A DNA stretch of 64,000 bases from Liolophura sinensis (GCF_032854445.1 NC_088304.1:9557704-9621703); one strand, 5' to 3'. Numbered from the stretch's first letter, positions 1 through 12,225 are shown. The notes: generated from the sequence alone by a model not told the origin. A program made the numbers and translations.

Positions 1-2935
1 ATATGCCAGCTATACATATATGCGCAGATGTTCAAGTCAAAGAAGTGTGGGGGCCGCCGTGGCCAAGGTGATTAGCGTGCCTGCGCGGTACAGTGGCCCG
101 GGAGCTCTCACCAATGCGGTTGCTATGAGTTCAAGTCCAGCTCATGCTGGCTTTCCCTCTGGCCAGGTCTAAGGTCTGCCAGTTGTGCACGATTTCGTCT
201 CACCATAATGCTGGCCGCCGTGAAATGTAAAAGAAATATTTTTGAGCATGGCGTAAAACACCAATCAAATTTATAAATCAGTCAAAGAAGTGCAGTAAGG
301 TAACTCGTTGGTAAACCCGATCTGCTTGTCTGATGTCAACTACTAAATGTGACGCTGTCGTTTAGTTTTACAACAGCACCTTGAAGCACTAGAGGTATTA
401 ATAATTTTGTTGATCATCATTAAAGCAATAACAAGGACACGGAACATTCTCATCAAAAATGTTTTTCAGAAACAGAAATAGCTACACTCATGCACATTCT
501 TGTCCATATTAGTAGTGCATCATCAGCTTGTGTCCGTTTTTTTTAACTGATTATTTTTCTGTAACGTTAGATCTAGGTATGTCGATAAATCCCGGTATAT
601 AACTGAATTAAGCTTGACATTTATGTCACCGAGGCGAGAGTGAGTGTCGAAGACGGCGTAATAATAGAACAGTGGAGCTACAGACAATATAGTTTCCTCA
701 ATGAAACCTTTAACAACATGAATGTTTATATCATTCGGCGGAAGAGAGAGAAATCAGATGGACTGAGAAATCTCGCCTATGGCAATCAGTACTTTTAACA
801 TATATGCAAATATGAAAATACTTTTTCGTAACGTAGGGCGTTATAAGATGATAAACACAAATAACTTCAGAGAATCCCACAGCAGATAAATTATGATTCG
901 TGTTTCCACTGGCTACGTTTGTCCGGAGATCAGATAATCAAAACGCCAACACACAATAAGTCACAAAAGCCATCTGCTTTGATCCCTAATTATAATTGCC
1001 TCTCATTACGCATGACACAACAGCACGCTACTATCAACCTGTCTGCCCTGATAAGTTACACCTTCACAGGTAGTTGGGGAACAAACCATACTCAGCGTGC
1101 CGTGCCCGGCATAGTCATCGTGTCGATTGAGGAATTCCCCAGGGCTGTGGATTCTATATTTACATGGACTGACTCAGTTTTGGAAGCCGGAATATTCCCT
1201 CCACTGTCATTAGTAAGAGACAATACATATATATTAGTAATTATTTGTATTTTTTTTGTATATTATTGTCAGTTGTATTATTTGTCTATTATGTTTAAAT
1301 ATATGTTTTGAACTTATTCAGTCGTCTTCGTGTTTCTTTTTTTTATCTTGTGTAATGTCTATCGCTGATCTGAGACTAAAGTTGTTTCTCATATCTACTC
1401 TCCGATAGTGTTATCCTTGCCAAAGGTAAAACTGTAGTACATACATTTACACTAAAAAAAAACCTCTGCTTAATTGACAAAATTCTATGTTGTCCCAGTG
1501 AAAAGCAGAATAGGCTTTGCTCCCGGTGCAAACTATATAACTGGAACAAACGTGCGATCTCACTGGCCAGGTTTGGTCCTCTCCCCTGGAAAAAGTGCTT
1601 GGCCAGTGATCCCTCATTACCCACCGCCATTTGGCACATCTACGAATAAAAACTTCCTTATATGAATGTCCTTCTAGTTCATGGTATGAATATTTTGCAA
1701 GCAACTTCATGTATTCAATCTTAACTAGCTTTGAAATATAATATAAGAAGTAATTTTCGCCTCCAAAGTAATTTTTGTGAAAGCTAATTACTGACCTTTT
1801 TCATGTGAATGTATTTGTCTAAGGCATTTATAAATATAGCTACAAACTGCTAAATGAAAAAGCCAAGAAAAAAATGACGAAAAAATCAGCTAAGAGACCA
1901 TAAAAGACAAGAACCCCCTGGCTGTCGCCACGTTGCAAAAGTTATAGGTGTGAATGCAAAGGCAGATTCTGAGCTGCGTATATAACATATCATAAAGAGG
2001 TTTACAAAGCTCGCCGGGAGATTTGGCGGTTAATTTAGGTTTGATGATTGCTAGGTGTTACGGCAATCGCCATTAGAACAAATGTCCGGCTCGAATGCAG
2101 ACTGTGGGCTGCTGCACAACGAGTAATTTACACCGAAGGCCTTGCCAGTAACAAAACTGCTGAGAAATTTATTGGTCTTTGATGTTTTATGCCCGAGGAT
2201 GTTCAAAAACAAGAAAGGCATGGGTCAAATCGACCTGGAAGATATCATTATACAAGATGGAAGATTTCCGCTTCCGGTACATTTATAGCAATTCTACATG
2301 GGACATACATGGGCAGGTGTTCAACTCAGTGGAGAAAACAAAAGTGCAGCTAATGTTCAATTGGATGAGGGTTTCGATGTTGAACTGCCAGAGTCTCTTC
2401 AAACGTGCTTGATTGCTCATGTTTTTTTTGTTTTTTTTTCACCAAATCCACGTACATAAGATCGTAACGCGATCAAATGAGACATCCGGGCACTGAGGCG
2501 AGAGTGAGCGCCGGAGCTAGAGATAGACACACAACGAGCTCCAGAGTCGACGGGACGAAACCTCCAATAAATTGAATGTTTATTTTATTCCGTGACGGAT
2601 AGGTGTGAAAGAGGAAAAATAGGACGGATTGAGAAATCTCCCCAAGGACATGGTTGATGGGAAATAGATATGAATATTTCATGTACGGACTCTTGTTATA
2701 TCTGATGCATGGGCTTGGAGTAAAATATCACATTCTGGAGCTCTGAAGACATGTGGGAAGAGATGAAAGCTGGGCTTTGTGTTGACACGTGGACTGAAGC
2801 GTTTTAGTGCTGTAGTGGTTTGGTTGATCCCGTTCGGCTATACGCCCACCTAATAAAACCTAGTTACCAGCTGATATTGACATATACATGAAGGATGTAC
2901 CTGGCCTGATGGGCCATGTGTCCTCAATGGCTCAT
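1..2935 (+). repeat. Left inverted arm, outer part
   Basis: Inverted, collinear partner of 48915-52075, at least nine ordered anchor blocks long. It contains two B-C modules: B up to position 60 with C at 600-800, and B at 2179-2430 with C at 2470-2935. C carries GAGGCGAGAGTGAG and GACGGATTGAGAAATCTCCC. It is interrupted by the SINE at 48-279. Short open frames (for example 919-1311) are partly matched in the other arm but carry no recognisable protein domain. Confidence 0.9.
48..279 (+). mobile_element. Full-length tRNA-derived SINE (family 1) with 13-bp target duplication
   Basis: Flanked by perfect AGTCAAAGAAGTG at 35-47 and 280-292. The head reads GGGGGCCGCCGTGGCCAAGG (box A region) and GAGTTCAAGTCCAGC (box B), so it looks like a RNA polymerase III promoter. 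The body includes a slightly degenerate TGGCCGCCGTGAAATGTAA and the tail ends GGCGTAAAACACCAATCAAA. The GC-rich body resembles the conserved central domains of metazoan SINEs; I cannot assign the named superfamily from sequence alone. Confidence 0.95.
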
Positions 2936-2940
2936 CGGTC

Positions 2941-3780
2941 TAAAGCACTGGTCTTTGAGTAATTCTAAACCAGTGACGTCTAATAAATTCCTGGTCGTGG
3001 GTGTCCCCCAGAATCTGCGCCTTTCCTCCTACCTCAATGCCGTCCACCGTCGTATAAGTGAAATGTTCTTAAGTACGGCGTAAAACTTCAGTCAAATAAA
3101 TAAATAAATTTTAAAAAATGTAATTAACATCACTGCAGTTTTTATCTAACTCTGTTCAAGCCATGGTACTAGGAAGTGTATAATGTGTTGATATTTAAGC
3201 AATTACATGAACAGATAGAATATCGCCCTAACCAGAGTAAATTGGCAAAAAAACTCATTTCAACGGTAACGTGTGGCCCTTTGCCAACTGTTACACTGTC
3301 GAGGCTGCTCTGGATTGTCTCTCTGTGCTGTAAAGGAAGGCGTCGATCTCAGAAAAAATAATAATAAAATTATGGCCCTTATGGACCAAGAAAGCCAAAC
3401 TCAGTAACAAGTGACGAAAATTGTGAGAAGTGGTGATGCAGTAAACGATATAGCGATGATCTGCTGCCTTTAAACAATCCAAACATAGCAAAGGTTGTGG
3501 TACATATATCCACCGTCGTTTCATTTAAAGGAAACCACAGACTCTCTGGATGGTACATCTTATCTGGACCTATATGTCTTCAAAGATCAAAACGGTTTCT
3601 TGTCTCGCAGACTGTGCGACAAGAGGGATAGTTTTAATTTGGACATTGTAAATTATCCTTACTTGGACAGCAATGTAGCGAGGGATCCTAATATGGCGTG
3701 TACATATCCCGCCTTCTAGCATTTGTTAGATTCTGCGAGTTGTGTGACTATTTCATTCGACATCACAAGTCGTAAAAACT
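2941..3780 (+). mobile_element. Decayed RT element, internally deleted (U unit plus RT C-terminal part)
   Basis: Starts with the U unit (GAGTAATTCTAAACCAGTGA to CTGTCGAGGCTGCTCTGG), split by a SINE tail at 2993-3107. It then jumps to the RT region: IDDL-x-PLNNPNIAKVV near 3445-3510, the YLDLYVFKDQNGFLSRRLCD frame at 3495-3719, and FN-x-DIVNYPYLDSN near 3640. The reverse transcriptase core upstream of the IDD motif is missing. Same family as 37925-39085. Confidence 0.8.
2993..3107 (+). mobile_element. SINE (family 1), 3' half, inserted into the U unit
   Basis: GGTCGTGGGTGTCCCCCAGA, then GTCGTATAAGTGAAATGTTC, GTACGGCGTAAAAC and (AAAT)n. It separates two U-unit parts that are contiguous in the copies near 12000 and 39000, so it is a nested insertion. 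Confidence 0.85.
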
Positions 3781-4029
3781 AGTGTTCCACCAAGTTTCTT
3801 AAGTTTTACAATAAGTATTATTTCCTTGTAAATAAATATCCACAGGGGCGTTCACAATCTCTGGTGCTCTGCTTTATGATTGTTTCTAACTCCGCATAAC
3901 CCGAGGCTAGGGGTTGGATATTCATCGTGTCAAATAAGATCGCCGCGTTGGATGTATACACGGTTTGCAATCAAAGCGCAAATGAGATACATATTTTGTT
4001 ATTGTCAACTGATATTCCAGCTTGGTACA

Positions 4030-4160
4030 TGATTTGAATACTCAGTCGCCTAGAACATACCTTGCGTCTTTCCAATGTCATTGAAAACTCCGTCCTATTT
4101 TCGTACTTCATATACTTTCTTAGTTCTTTGGTGGTTTGTGTTATATGTCATTTTGAGAAT
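4030..4160 (-). repeat. Dispersed repeat shared with 7065, 37735 and 40940
   Basis: On the - strand: CACAAACCACCAAAGAACTA, AGAAAG and GTTCTAGGCGACTGAG, matching in the same order near 37740-37870 (+) and, more weakly, at 7065-7160 and 40940-41100. No protein recognised. Confidence 0.7.
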
Positions 4161-4379
4161 TGGCCTTGTGATTATTGACCTGGAACGTGCCAATTGGTTG
4201 ACGGCTCGTATACGAAAGATTGTTTTGACGCATAGATTGGGCAGTTAAAATGCACGACTCAACCCAGTTTGTGTTATCCTGTACAGAATAACACTGAAAA
4301 GTTCAAGCGACAATATTCGCAATTGTTTCAATTGCCTGAAATGATTATATTGATCTGCTGTTAAATGACCAAAATGCTC

Positions 4380-5760
4380 TCGTGCAACATTTTGCCATAA
4401 ACTTTTATCGGATGAATTGTTTCCAGGCTAAGTACGTAAAGCCTTGCAGTGATACCTCTAAACGGAGGATATTACGCTGGTAATATGGACATGTAACTCA
4501 TTATTTAAAAAAAAACTGTTTGATAAGAACATTTTCATGACTGGTTTGAGGTTTGACGGACAAGTCACCTTCGTGCGCAGGTCTCCCCCAGGACTTCCTG
4601 AGCTCACAAACCTGACACATACGACCTTAACTTCATGGTAATGTCTCGAAAGATGACAAACAAATTGGGCCAGGCCCATCCAGTCTGGCGTAAACTGAAA
4701 GTTGCACAGCGCACTGGGAGAAAGCTTTACTGGCTGTTCTTAGAAAAGAGGGTATTAGAGTCTTACAGAATATCGTCCAACACAAAGGGTTCAATCCCCA
4801 AGTCGAGCACTTAGTGCCTATCTGCAAATGGCCAAGACGACTAAGTAAAGATTTCCTTGGATAATAGCAACATGGAGAGTGAAAACCAGAGCAGCGAAGA
4901 AAGTATGAGTGTTGAAAAGATCTAAATGGCGCGATTAAGCAAAAGCGAAAATAGAAATAAAAAAACCAAAGGAAGCCAGCGTTGTGAAGGTGGGCCAAAG
5001 GCATGAATTTTTGATATATGAACGTTTGACTGTAGAGCGGCCAAGATATTATCTCTTCCCAACGAGGTATTATTAAATTTCTGATGTTCCTTTTATGGTT
5101 CCGCACTTTTGCATGAAGTGGACTATAATTATTCAGTAAACACACATAATTGCATCAAAATCCAGAGGAAAAAATAATTCAAAAATCGTATCCAGGGGCT
5201 ACATTACTTATAAATAGGACCGGAATAACAAGTGTCACGTAACTGGCGGGTCAGATAATAACTCCCATAGTCGTTTACTTTGATCACGTGTGACCATCAC
5301 TCAGTTTTGTACTTTTGTCGAAATTATTTGAATTAGCATTCACATGGCGTTCCATTTTACTTAATGGGAAATAAGTCTGAAATAGACGCATGGGGTCACG
5401 GCTTCTTAAGTTTGCCAAACTCTGATGTAATCATGTTCATTTGAAGAGCTTATAATAAGTGCTTGTTACAAACGACCTTTATGTTCAGGGACCCAGAGGT
5501 TTGTAGGGACAGTTTAGATTTGACAGTATCGGTAAGACAGATTTCCAGTGTGGTGTCGTGATGAGAGAGTGAATTTCAAATGGGACGTAAGATCAATGTA
5601 AAAATAATAAATGAATCTGACAGTTTTCCTGAGGCTGTGTATTGTAAAAAATATAGAATTCATCCTTTGGGAACAAAAAGCGTTTCATGTCAAAACGCAA
5701 AGAAAGCTTAAACTTGAAGTCGCGTGGCTTTATGGTCTCCACCTTTGATAAGGACAACTG
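4380..5760 (+). repeat. Block D, copy 1
   Basis: Matches 8430-9545 in direct orientation: TTTTATC(G/A)GATGAATT, CAAACCTGACACAT, GCGCACTGGGAGAAAGCTTT, GGCTGTTC and TTTCATGTCAAAA-GCAAAG fall in the same order and at similar spacing. A short inverted match lies at 46575-46700. No gene recognised; open frames here are not conserved between copies. Confidence 0.8.
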
Positions 5761-6012
5761 AAAGCAGTATGCATTAAAATTTAATCAACAAGCAGGCTGC
5801 TACACTGATAAAAAGCTAATTAAGCCAGTCTCTTATTTTGGTAGTAATGTCTTAAGTATTTGGTTTTCTTCTCCTCTTCACACGTCGATGGGTTTCAACT
5901 CGCTGTCTAACTCTGCCGGGGTTTAAATTTTCTTCATCTCACTTCCAGAAATCATAATTCATGTTAAATTCTTCTCCAATGGCGTTTAAATATGTCGATA
6001 CGATCGCAGTTG

Positions 6013-7080
6013 TCAAATCGACTTGCAGTATATCACTAAACAAGAAGGAAGAAAGATTTCCGCTTTGTTCATAGCGGTGCTACTCGCGATATATATGAGC
6101 AGATGTTCAATTGGATGTCTAACTCCATGGCGATGAAGTGCAGTAAAGAAATCTTGTGACTTGTTGTGTAAATGGATTAGGTGATGCGATGGGTAAAATC
6201 TGTTAGGTATTATAAATCTGTGCACTGACGAACTTTGTTGTAAGAATTTATTGCTAAGAGTTCCCAGCTATCCAATACGTCATCATTTGTTGCGTACACG
6301 TGAGTGACGTGTTGCATTTGTTCTTGTTCATCTGCAATACGCATTATTAAGAAGGAGAATGAAATGAAAGCGATACTAACAAGGTATTTCTTGATAACTA
6401 AGTCGAAATTTCTTACTGCCTAAGTAATATATACCTAAGTAATCTCTATTAGGAGGCAAATCTTTTAAAACAAGCTCAAAGCTGAGAATTTTCTGTGCTG
6501 TAAGTCCTTTGTTTTCCATTTGTTCAGAACAACGAGAGCGAGGGACCGGGAAAACCAGTGTTATACGCAAATGTGAAAAATGGAAAACAAGGTGGATTGA
6601 GAATCTCCCCGAGTACAGGGTTGATAGGAAGTGATATTTCATGTATAGAAGCTTGAAATATCTGGTTCATAGGCCTATGGTAAAATGTCGAGGTCTCCGT
6701 GGCCGCGGGTTAGAGTGCTAGTGCGGCACAATGACTCAGGAGCCTCTCAACAATACAGTAGCTGTAAGTTGAAGTCCAGCTCACACTGCTTTTCTCTTGA
6801 TCCAGTCGTAACATGTCAGTTTGAGGAACTCTGAAGATGTGTTTGAGAAGAGTGCTCGGATTTGTTTCGACACGCTGAGTTACGCTGATCCGCATAGCCC
6901 TGGGTTGGTAATATTTTTAAAAGCCACAACCTAATAATCAGTTTATAGCGACACACACACTGACGATGCGCCCCATATTGCCCATGCCTACTCAATGGCT
7001 CAGTCGTACAGCGTACTGCTCTCGACGCTTCTAATCGGTGTCCTAGCCAATAAACTTTTGCGTGGAAACAGATAGACGTT
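6013..7080 (+). repeat. Left inner B-C blocks with SINE head insertion
   Basis: 6030-6160 resembles the B blocks (GAAGATTTCCGCTT-like, ATATATATGAGCAGATGTTC). 6500-7080 is a C block (GATTGAGAATCTCCCCGAGT, TTTCATGTATAGAAGCTTG, GGCCTATGGTAAAATGTC). 6500-7080 is the inverted partner of 44720-45500; both carry the same SINE head insertion. Confidence 0.82.
6690..6808 (+). mobile_element. SINE (family 1) head-only insertion with target duplication
   Basis: AGGTCTCCGTGGCCGCGGGT (box A) and TGAAGTCCAGCTCACACTGC (box B). Flanked by TAAAATGTC (6681-6689) and TAACATGTC (6809-6817). The body and tail are absent, and the same 119-120-bp form sits at the equivalent site in the right arm. Confidence 0.9.
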
Positions 7081-7584
7081 CGCAAGGCCAATGCCCAATA
7101 CGACGTTTACCCCGAGTAAGAACTAAGAAATTATGTAAAGTACACAATTAGGACGGAATCATGCTAAAAAGAAGCAATATATCATATTTTTTGAATGGAA
7201 TTTTACGCTGTACACAGGAATAGCTTTGATTGCAACTGTTCATATATCCAATATGGCGATCTAAATACAACCAGTAGCCTGGGGTTAATCGGCATCAGAC
7301 ACAGTTATGAAACTGAGTGCCAGACATTTGGACGCATGCTCGAATCGAGGTTTTCTCTTGTTTTACAGAGACTGTTTTACAGAGACTGTTGATCAGCAAG
7401 TTTTTGGGCACCTGACTAAGATATCGTTTTCCTCGGGCTATTTCCGGTTCTTATCACCAACAAACCTAACTGAAGTTGTCAAAGTGTCCAAACGGCCCTG
7501 ACAGGGGCATAACGACCATGAGCAGATAAATTGTTCTAATAACCCACGGAAAGAATGTGATTCAGACTGTCACATTTCAGATCA

Positions 7585-7680
7585 GTGACCCTTTAATTTT
7601 AAGGGTTGTAGGTTCCAATCCGTACCGTTCTGGGTGCTTTGCTCTTTTGCACGGTCGAGGGAAAAGAAGATACAGAAGGA
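7585..7680 (+). repeat. Short dispersed repeat shared with 34905-35000
   Basis: TAAGGGTTGTAGGTTCCAAT and TCGAGGGAAAAGAAGATAC align with TAAGGGTTGTTGATTCGAGT and TCGAGGGAAAAAGAGATAC. The GGTTCCAATCC part looks like a pol III box B, so this may be the end of an old tRNA-derived element. Confidence 0.6.
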
Positions 7681-7734
7681 TCCAGTTGCGTTGTTTCCAA
7701 GTGATAATTGATTGCATGTGATGGTAACATAGTA

Positions 7735-7985
7735 CATTGAGTAATTTTAGGTCAGTATCGTCTAAAACATGGCAATTTACTGCTTAATCGACGGCTTGGG
7801 AGAGTTGATTGAACAAGTTGTTAAGTTCTGAGAATTTACACAAAAAATAAGAATGAATTTAGGGGGGAAAAGGCCTGATTTCAGAGCTTTTGCGTGATCA
7901 TATACCAACAATCACACTGTCGTCACTGCTCTGGTTTTACTCTCTATATAACCTTTTAGCATTAAAGGAACTTACTTTATTTATA
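7735..7985 (+). repeat. U unit copy
   Basis: GAGTAATTTTAGGTCAGTAT to AATCACACTGTCGTCACTGC, then TCTGGTTTTACTCTCTATA. No RT fragment follows directly. Confidence 0.8.
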
Positions 7986-8131
7986 ATATTACATGTATAT
8001 ATATCGAATGTACGACAATCCCATTTATGGCCTCTTGGAGGTACAAGGTATTGGCCAAAAAACAATATTGCCCACTGTTTTAATCCTCTTTATGGATCAT
8101 ATTTCTCCTCTATGAAGATATCAAACAAGAT

Positions 8132-8388
8132 CCGGGGGCTTCCGTTGCGGAGGGGGTTAGCACGCCAGCACGGCGCAATGATCCAGGAGTCTCCCACCTA
8201 TGCGGTTCCTGTGAGTTTAAGTGCATGCTCGCTTCTTCTCCTGCCACATATGGGAAAGTCTGCAAGAAACCTACTTTCACACGGGCTCCGTCCCGTTTCC
8301 TCCCACCACAATGCTCGCCGCCTTTGTGTAAGTGAAATATTCTTGAATACGGCGTAAAACACCAATCAAACAAATAAATAAATAAATA
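8132..8388 (+). mobile_element. Full-length SINE (family 1) with target duplication
   Basis: GGCTTCCGTTGCGGAGGGGG (box A region), GTGAGTTTAAGTGCATGCT (box B region), the body and TACGGCGTAAAACACCAATC, then (AAAT)n. Flanked by ATCAAACAAGAT (8120-8131) and ATCAGACAAGAT near 8390-8401. Confidence 0.93.
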
Positions 8389-8429
8389 AATCAGACAAGA
8401 TTCTAATGAAAGTGAGCTCACTGCAAAAT

Positions 8430-9545
8430 TTTTTGAAGATTTTATCAGATGAATTATTACAAGGTTACATAGGTAAAAACTTAGTGTTGACTGTTAAAAA
8501 GACTACGGGAAATAGTCCACATCGCTGTTAAGAAACTTGTTTTAATAAATACATTCAGAACAGTGCCGCTACAAACCAAACGGTTTACTGTATGTTGCAA
8601 GTAATGGAACGCAGCGCAATGCTATGTTATAAAATAATTGACGTAAGAAATTTATGTCTTCAGGAATTTCCTTTTTGAAGCTAAGCGCCTGCTGACGCGG
8701 CTTCGGCTTTACGTCGGAAAGCTTTACAGACACGTGACCTGTGTGCGGAAGTACCCCCAGAGTATTCCCGGTTATCAGCTCATAAACCTGACACATGTGA
8801 CCTTGACCTTATGGGTAGTTGCGGAAGTTAGAAAAGAATTAAGTCAAGCTCATTCAATCCGGTGTCTGCTCAGATATTTAAATTGTAGCTTACAGAGCGC
8901 ATTGGGAGAAAGCTTTACAGGCTGTTCCTAAAAGAGAGATTATGAAGGTAAATTCCAGCGTGAGCGCTCAATGCCATTTCAAATAAGGTGAAGACAATTA
9001 TTGAAGTAGTTATTGGATTTGTTGTACATTGCTTCCTGGAGACGAAAAGCGCAATCAAAAGATGAATGTAAACAGGAAACGAGAGTTATAAAGATGTATG
9101 CTTTATGAGGTGAGGCATTTGTAAGTTGTACCTACATACTTGTGATGTTTATATGATCACTTAATATGGACTCAAATAATTCAGTAACGAAATAACTTAA
9201 TGGATTCCTGCCATCGGCAAAATACTGAATTACTGAAAAGAGGAGATGAGTTCATGTGAAGGACACATACTAATTTATGAAGGAACCTTGAGGGTATAGC
9301 TGAACTGTAATACATCTAGGAACATTTTGGGTGTTGCGTGATAGGTTCTCCAATGCCGGGGCAATTTGAGCTTCAGATGGCACGTACGATTAAAGTAAAA
9401 AAAATAACTTAAATAAAGCTGAATGTTTTATTGATGCAGTGTGGTTTGTGAAGGCAAACGTGATCCCTTGTGAAGAAAATTTTTTTCATGTCAAAATGTA
9501 AAGAGAACTTAAAGTAGAATGATGCCATGATCTCCGCCACTGCTG
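8430..9545 (+). repeat. Block D, copy 2
   Basis: Direct-orientation partner of 4380-5760, offset by about 4 kb. It also matches 46575-46700 (- strand): TGTGTGCGGA, CAAACCTGATGTATGTGACC-like and GACCTTGACCTT. Confidence 0.8.
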
Positions 9546-9774
9546 AATTCGAAATTTTAGAATTTTTTTCGAACTTTTTTTTTCTTCAGGATTTTTTATT
9601 CTAGTAATTAAATACATCCATAGTTCTGAATTCTACCACATGAAATTCATGTCGTAGCCAAAAATATCAGTAGGATTTCTTTCATCCCATGCTGGTTTTT
9701 TAATGACAAGCAATTGTACAAGTGCATTGCATTCATTTCGAATTAGCATTGCTTTCAGCATGTTTTACAGTACG

Positions 9775-10650
9775 ACACATTCTTTGGGACCTTATTCACA
9801 CCGGCACTACAAGAAGTACAGTCCTTTTGGAAAAAGTACTGTTGTGCAGGTGCCAAAAAATTCGGGATTCAACACTATGTGGATTCTTATAAACGCCAAA
9901 CGCCTCACTAGATTTATAAGCTGTCCATTGCCCCACTACCTGCCAGGGACGCATCCACTCCAAGTAACTTAAGTAAAACGACCCACACCCAAACTAGACG
10001 CTCATGTACACGGATTGTGTGAGGACAGCCGCACTTTGGATTTCTCCACACTCTATACTACTATTCCTCGTAAAGTCTTAACTGATAGAATTTCATCACT
10101 AATTGCTTCGGTGTTAAGTAAACTGGTGACCTGTACATTAACGCCAAAAGTAACAAATCCTTCTTCAGTTCGTCTACATACAAGGGTTAACATCCATGGG
10201 ATGTTTCGTTGTTCATGGGGCTGCTTGAATGTCTTCTGAATAACATCTGTGCGAAATTCGGGGAAACCATATATCAGCAGTGTAAGGGTATTCCGACGGG
10301 TACAATCTGTGGCCCCTTTTTGGTCGACCTATACCTGTTCTCATATAAATACGACTATGTTCAGAAATTTCTCATTCACTGAATGGTATATTGATGATCT
10401 GCTAGCTTGAAACAATCCATATATAGCAAAGGCTGCGAATGATACATATCCACCTTCGTTGGATTGAAAGGTAACGACTGACTCACCAGATGGGACATCT
10501 TATCTGGATATGTATTGATACGAAAAGCAAAACACTTTCCTCTCTCACAGACTTTACAATATAAGGGATAGTTTCAATATTGACATTGTAAATTACCCTT
10601 ATTTGGACAGGAATATACTGAAGAGTCCTGCAACTGCTAATAGATTCTGT
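9775..10650 (+). pseudogene. Decayed reverse transcriptase (xIDD type, tentatively Penelope-like)
   Basis: A frame at 10015-10239 contains LDFSTLYTTIPRKVL, a conserved stretch before the RT palm in this family. Further down, after frameshifts, GIPTGT-x-CGPF-x-VDLYLFSY appears near 10290-10345 and a degenerate IDDLLA near 10390-10410, then FNIDIVNYPYLD near 10570-10610. The copy at 37925-38890 shows the same path in reverse. Stops and shifts make it nonfunctional. The RT assignment is firm; the Penelope-like class is an inference from the CAPLLADL/IDD layout. Confidence 0.82.
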
Positions 10651-10659
10651 GTAGACGTA

Positions 10660-10760
10660 TAGACGTAAAAATTAAACCACAGCAGCGATGACAGTGCGAT
10701 AGATGACAAATGATTACAAGTAACCAGTGAAATACAGTCTTGTGTTAATTTACCACATGA
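10660..10760 (-). repeat. U unit, inverted, just downstream of the RT pseudogene
   Basis: Read on the - strand: TATTTCACTGGTTACTTGTA, then TCGCACTGTCATCGCTGCTG. U units elsewhere precede the RT in the sense direction; this one follows it in reverse. Confidence 0.75.
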
Positions 10761-11119
10761 CCTAAATTTGGAATGAACTTTGATCTCCCGCGTTTAATGA
10801 GTACGCTATAAACACTCGAGCATTGTTGCGTGGTATTTGATTAAATGAGGTGAGAAATACAATGTAAGGCCTATACCTTCCGTTTGAGAACAAGAGCAGG
10901 CGACGGGCGTTTGCCAACTGGATTATCGCCTGTCATGTCATTTTTTCTTTTGTTGACAGTATCGGAGCACAAATTGCTTCTTCCCTGGCATTGTTTTTCG
11001 TCCCAGATCATGTAGGCCTAATGAAAGTCATGGAGACTTGCAATCAACAACCAACCTTAGGGACGCATCGGGCAATCGTGTCAATAGGATTTCACTTCCG
11101 GTTCACATGTTTTACCCTG

Positions 11120-11330
11120 CCACCATTACTCGCGTGGCTGACTTACGGATTGAAACTGATCAGCGACGTCAGGATACAAAGAACGGCAGTACAAAAAACC
11201 TATTGATATCGAGATTGGCTTTTGTGAGGTGGATCTTCTAGGTCGTCTAAACTCTAGTGATCGTAATTGTGAAGGTGATATCGGACACTCACTTGCCAAG
11301 GAGAAAGAGCCTTTCCAGTAGACAATGGTC
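11120..11330 (+). repeat. Diverged segment shared with 28570-28810 (-), with coding-like conservation
   Basis: In one frame this reads RVADLRIETDQRRQDTKNG, and the 28.6-kb copy reads VADFRIETDKRNHDVKNAYT; differences respect amino-acid similarity. Downstream both share GATATCGGACACTC and GAGAAAGAG. I do not recognise the protein. Confidence 0.65.
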
Positions 11331-11457
11331 CAATTTGAAAAAAAATATATAGAAGATTAAAAATATCCTATATAAACAACGATTTATGGACAAAGATAAT
11401 CTGAGTGGCCGGAAGAATCCACCAAACAAGCTTCTACTTTGCATATAGTATTCGTTG

Positions 11458-11580
11458 CCTTATTTATTTATTTCATTGCCGTACTCAAGAATATTTCACT
11501 CATACCATGGTAACCAGGGTGAAATCCACAACCATTTGCAGGTTGCTGACAGGCCTTCCCACGTACCACCGTAGATGGTA
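11458..11580 (-). mobile_element. SINE (family 1), truncated
   Basis: Reversed tail TTATTTATTTATTTCATTGC, CCGTACTCAAGAATATTTCA, then CCACAACCATTTGCAGGTTG and CCTTCCCACGTACCACCG. The tRNA head and part of the body are lost. Confidence 0.85.
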
Positions 11581-11989
11581 TTCATTGCACAGGGAATGCA
11601 GGCATGATGGTGATTTATCGATGCCTATCTGGCGTTTGTTCACGTTTGTTCCCAACACTCATCACTGGACTTTCATGGGTCAGTTGATGTAAAAAAAAAT
11701 CGAATAATATACCTAAAATCAAAGAGGCTGTCTTTCATAAATGAGTCAGAATCTGCGATTTTTATGTTTTAAGACGTTTAAACTGTAGCAGACCTAGCAA
11801 AGCACTCGACTGATGTTCACACCAAATCATCACCCTGTACATGGCTAACACAGCTCATCCGCCATATTTGACATGTCGCGGATGTTACTCAGATACAGCC
11901 ATAGTCTGAGCCTCAGGCTCTCCAAGGCCATTTGTCTACCGTACGTTATTGCGCTGTTTTAATGTTAGTGTATGTGAAAGGTGATGACA

Positions 11990-12225
11990 AGACGGCATTT
12001 TGAGTAATTCTAGATCAGTGACGTTTAATAAATTGCAAACATCACTGCATAGAGTTTTACGTAATTCTGCTAAAGCCCTGGTGCTATTTGGGCGTGTAAT
12101 TTGCCAGTTTTAACACATTTACATGAACGGTAAAACTCTTAGTGTAGTAAATTGAGAAGCTGTCACACTGTCGTCGCTGCTCTGGCTTTGCTCTATGCTA
12201 TACGCTATGTAGAATTGCACTCAAA
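11990..12225 (+). repeat. U unit, fullest form
   Basis: GACGGCATTTTGAGTAATTC, AGATCAGTGACGTTTAATAA, AACATCACTGCAT, TAATTCTGCTAAAGCC, then GCTGTCACACTGTCGTCGCT. It matches the unit at 38770-39085 (-) throughout and so defines the unit as about 230-300 bp. Confidence 0.85.
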
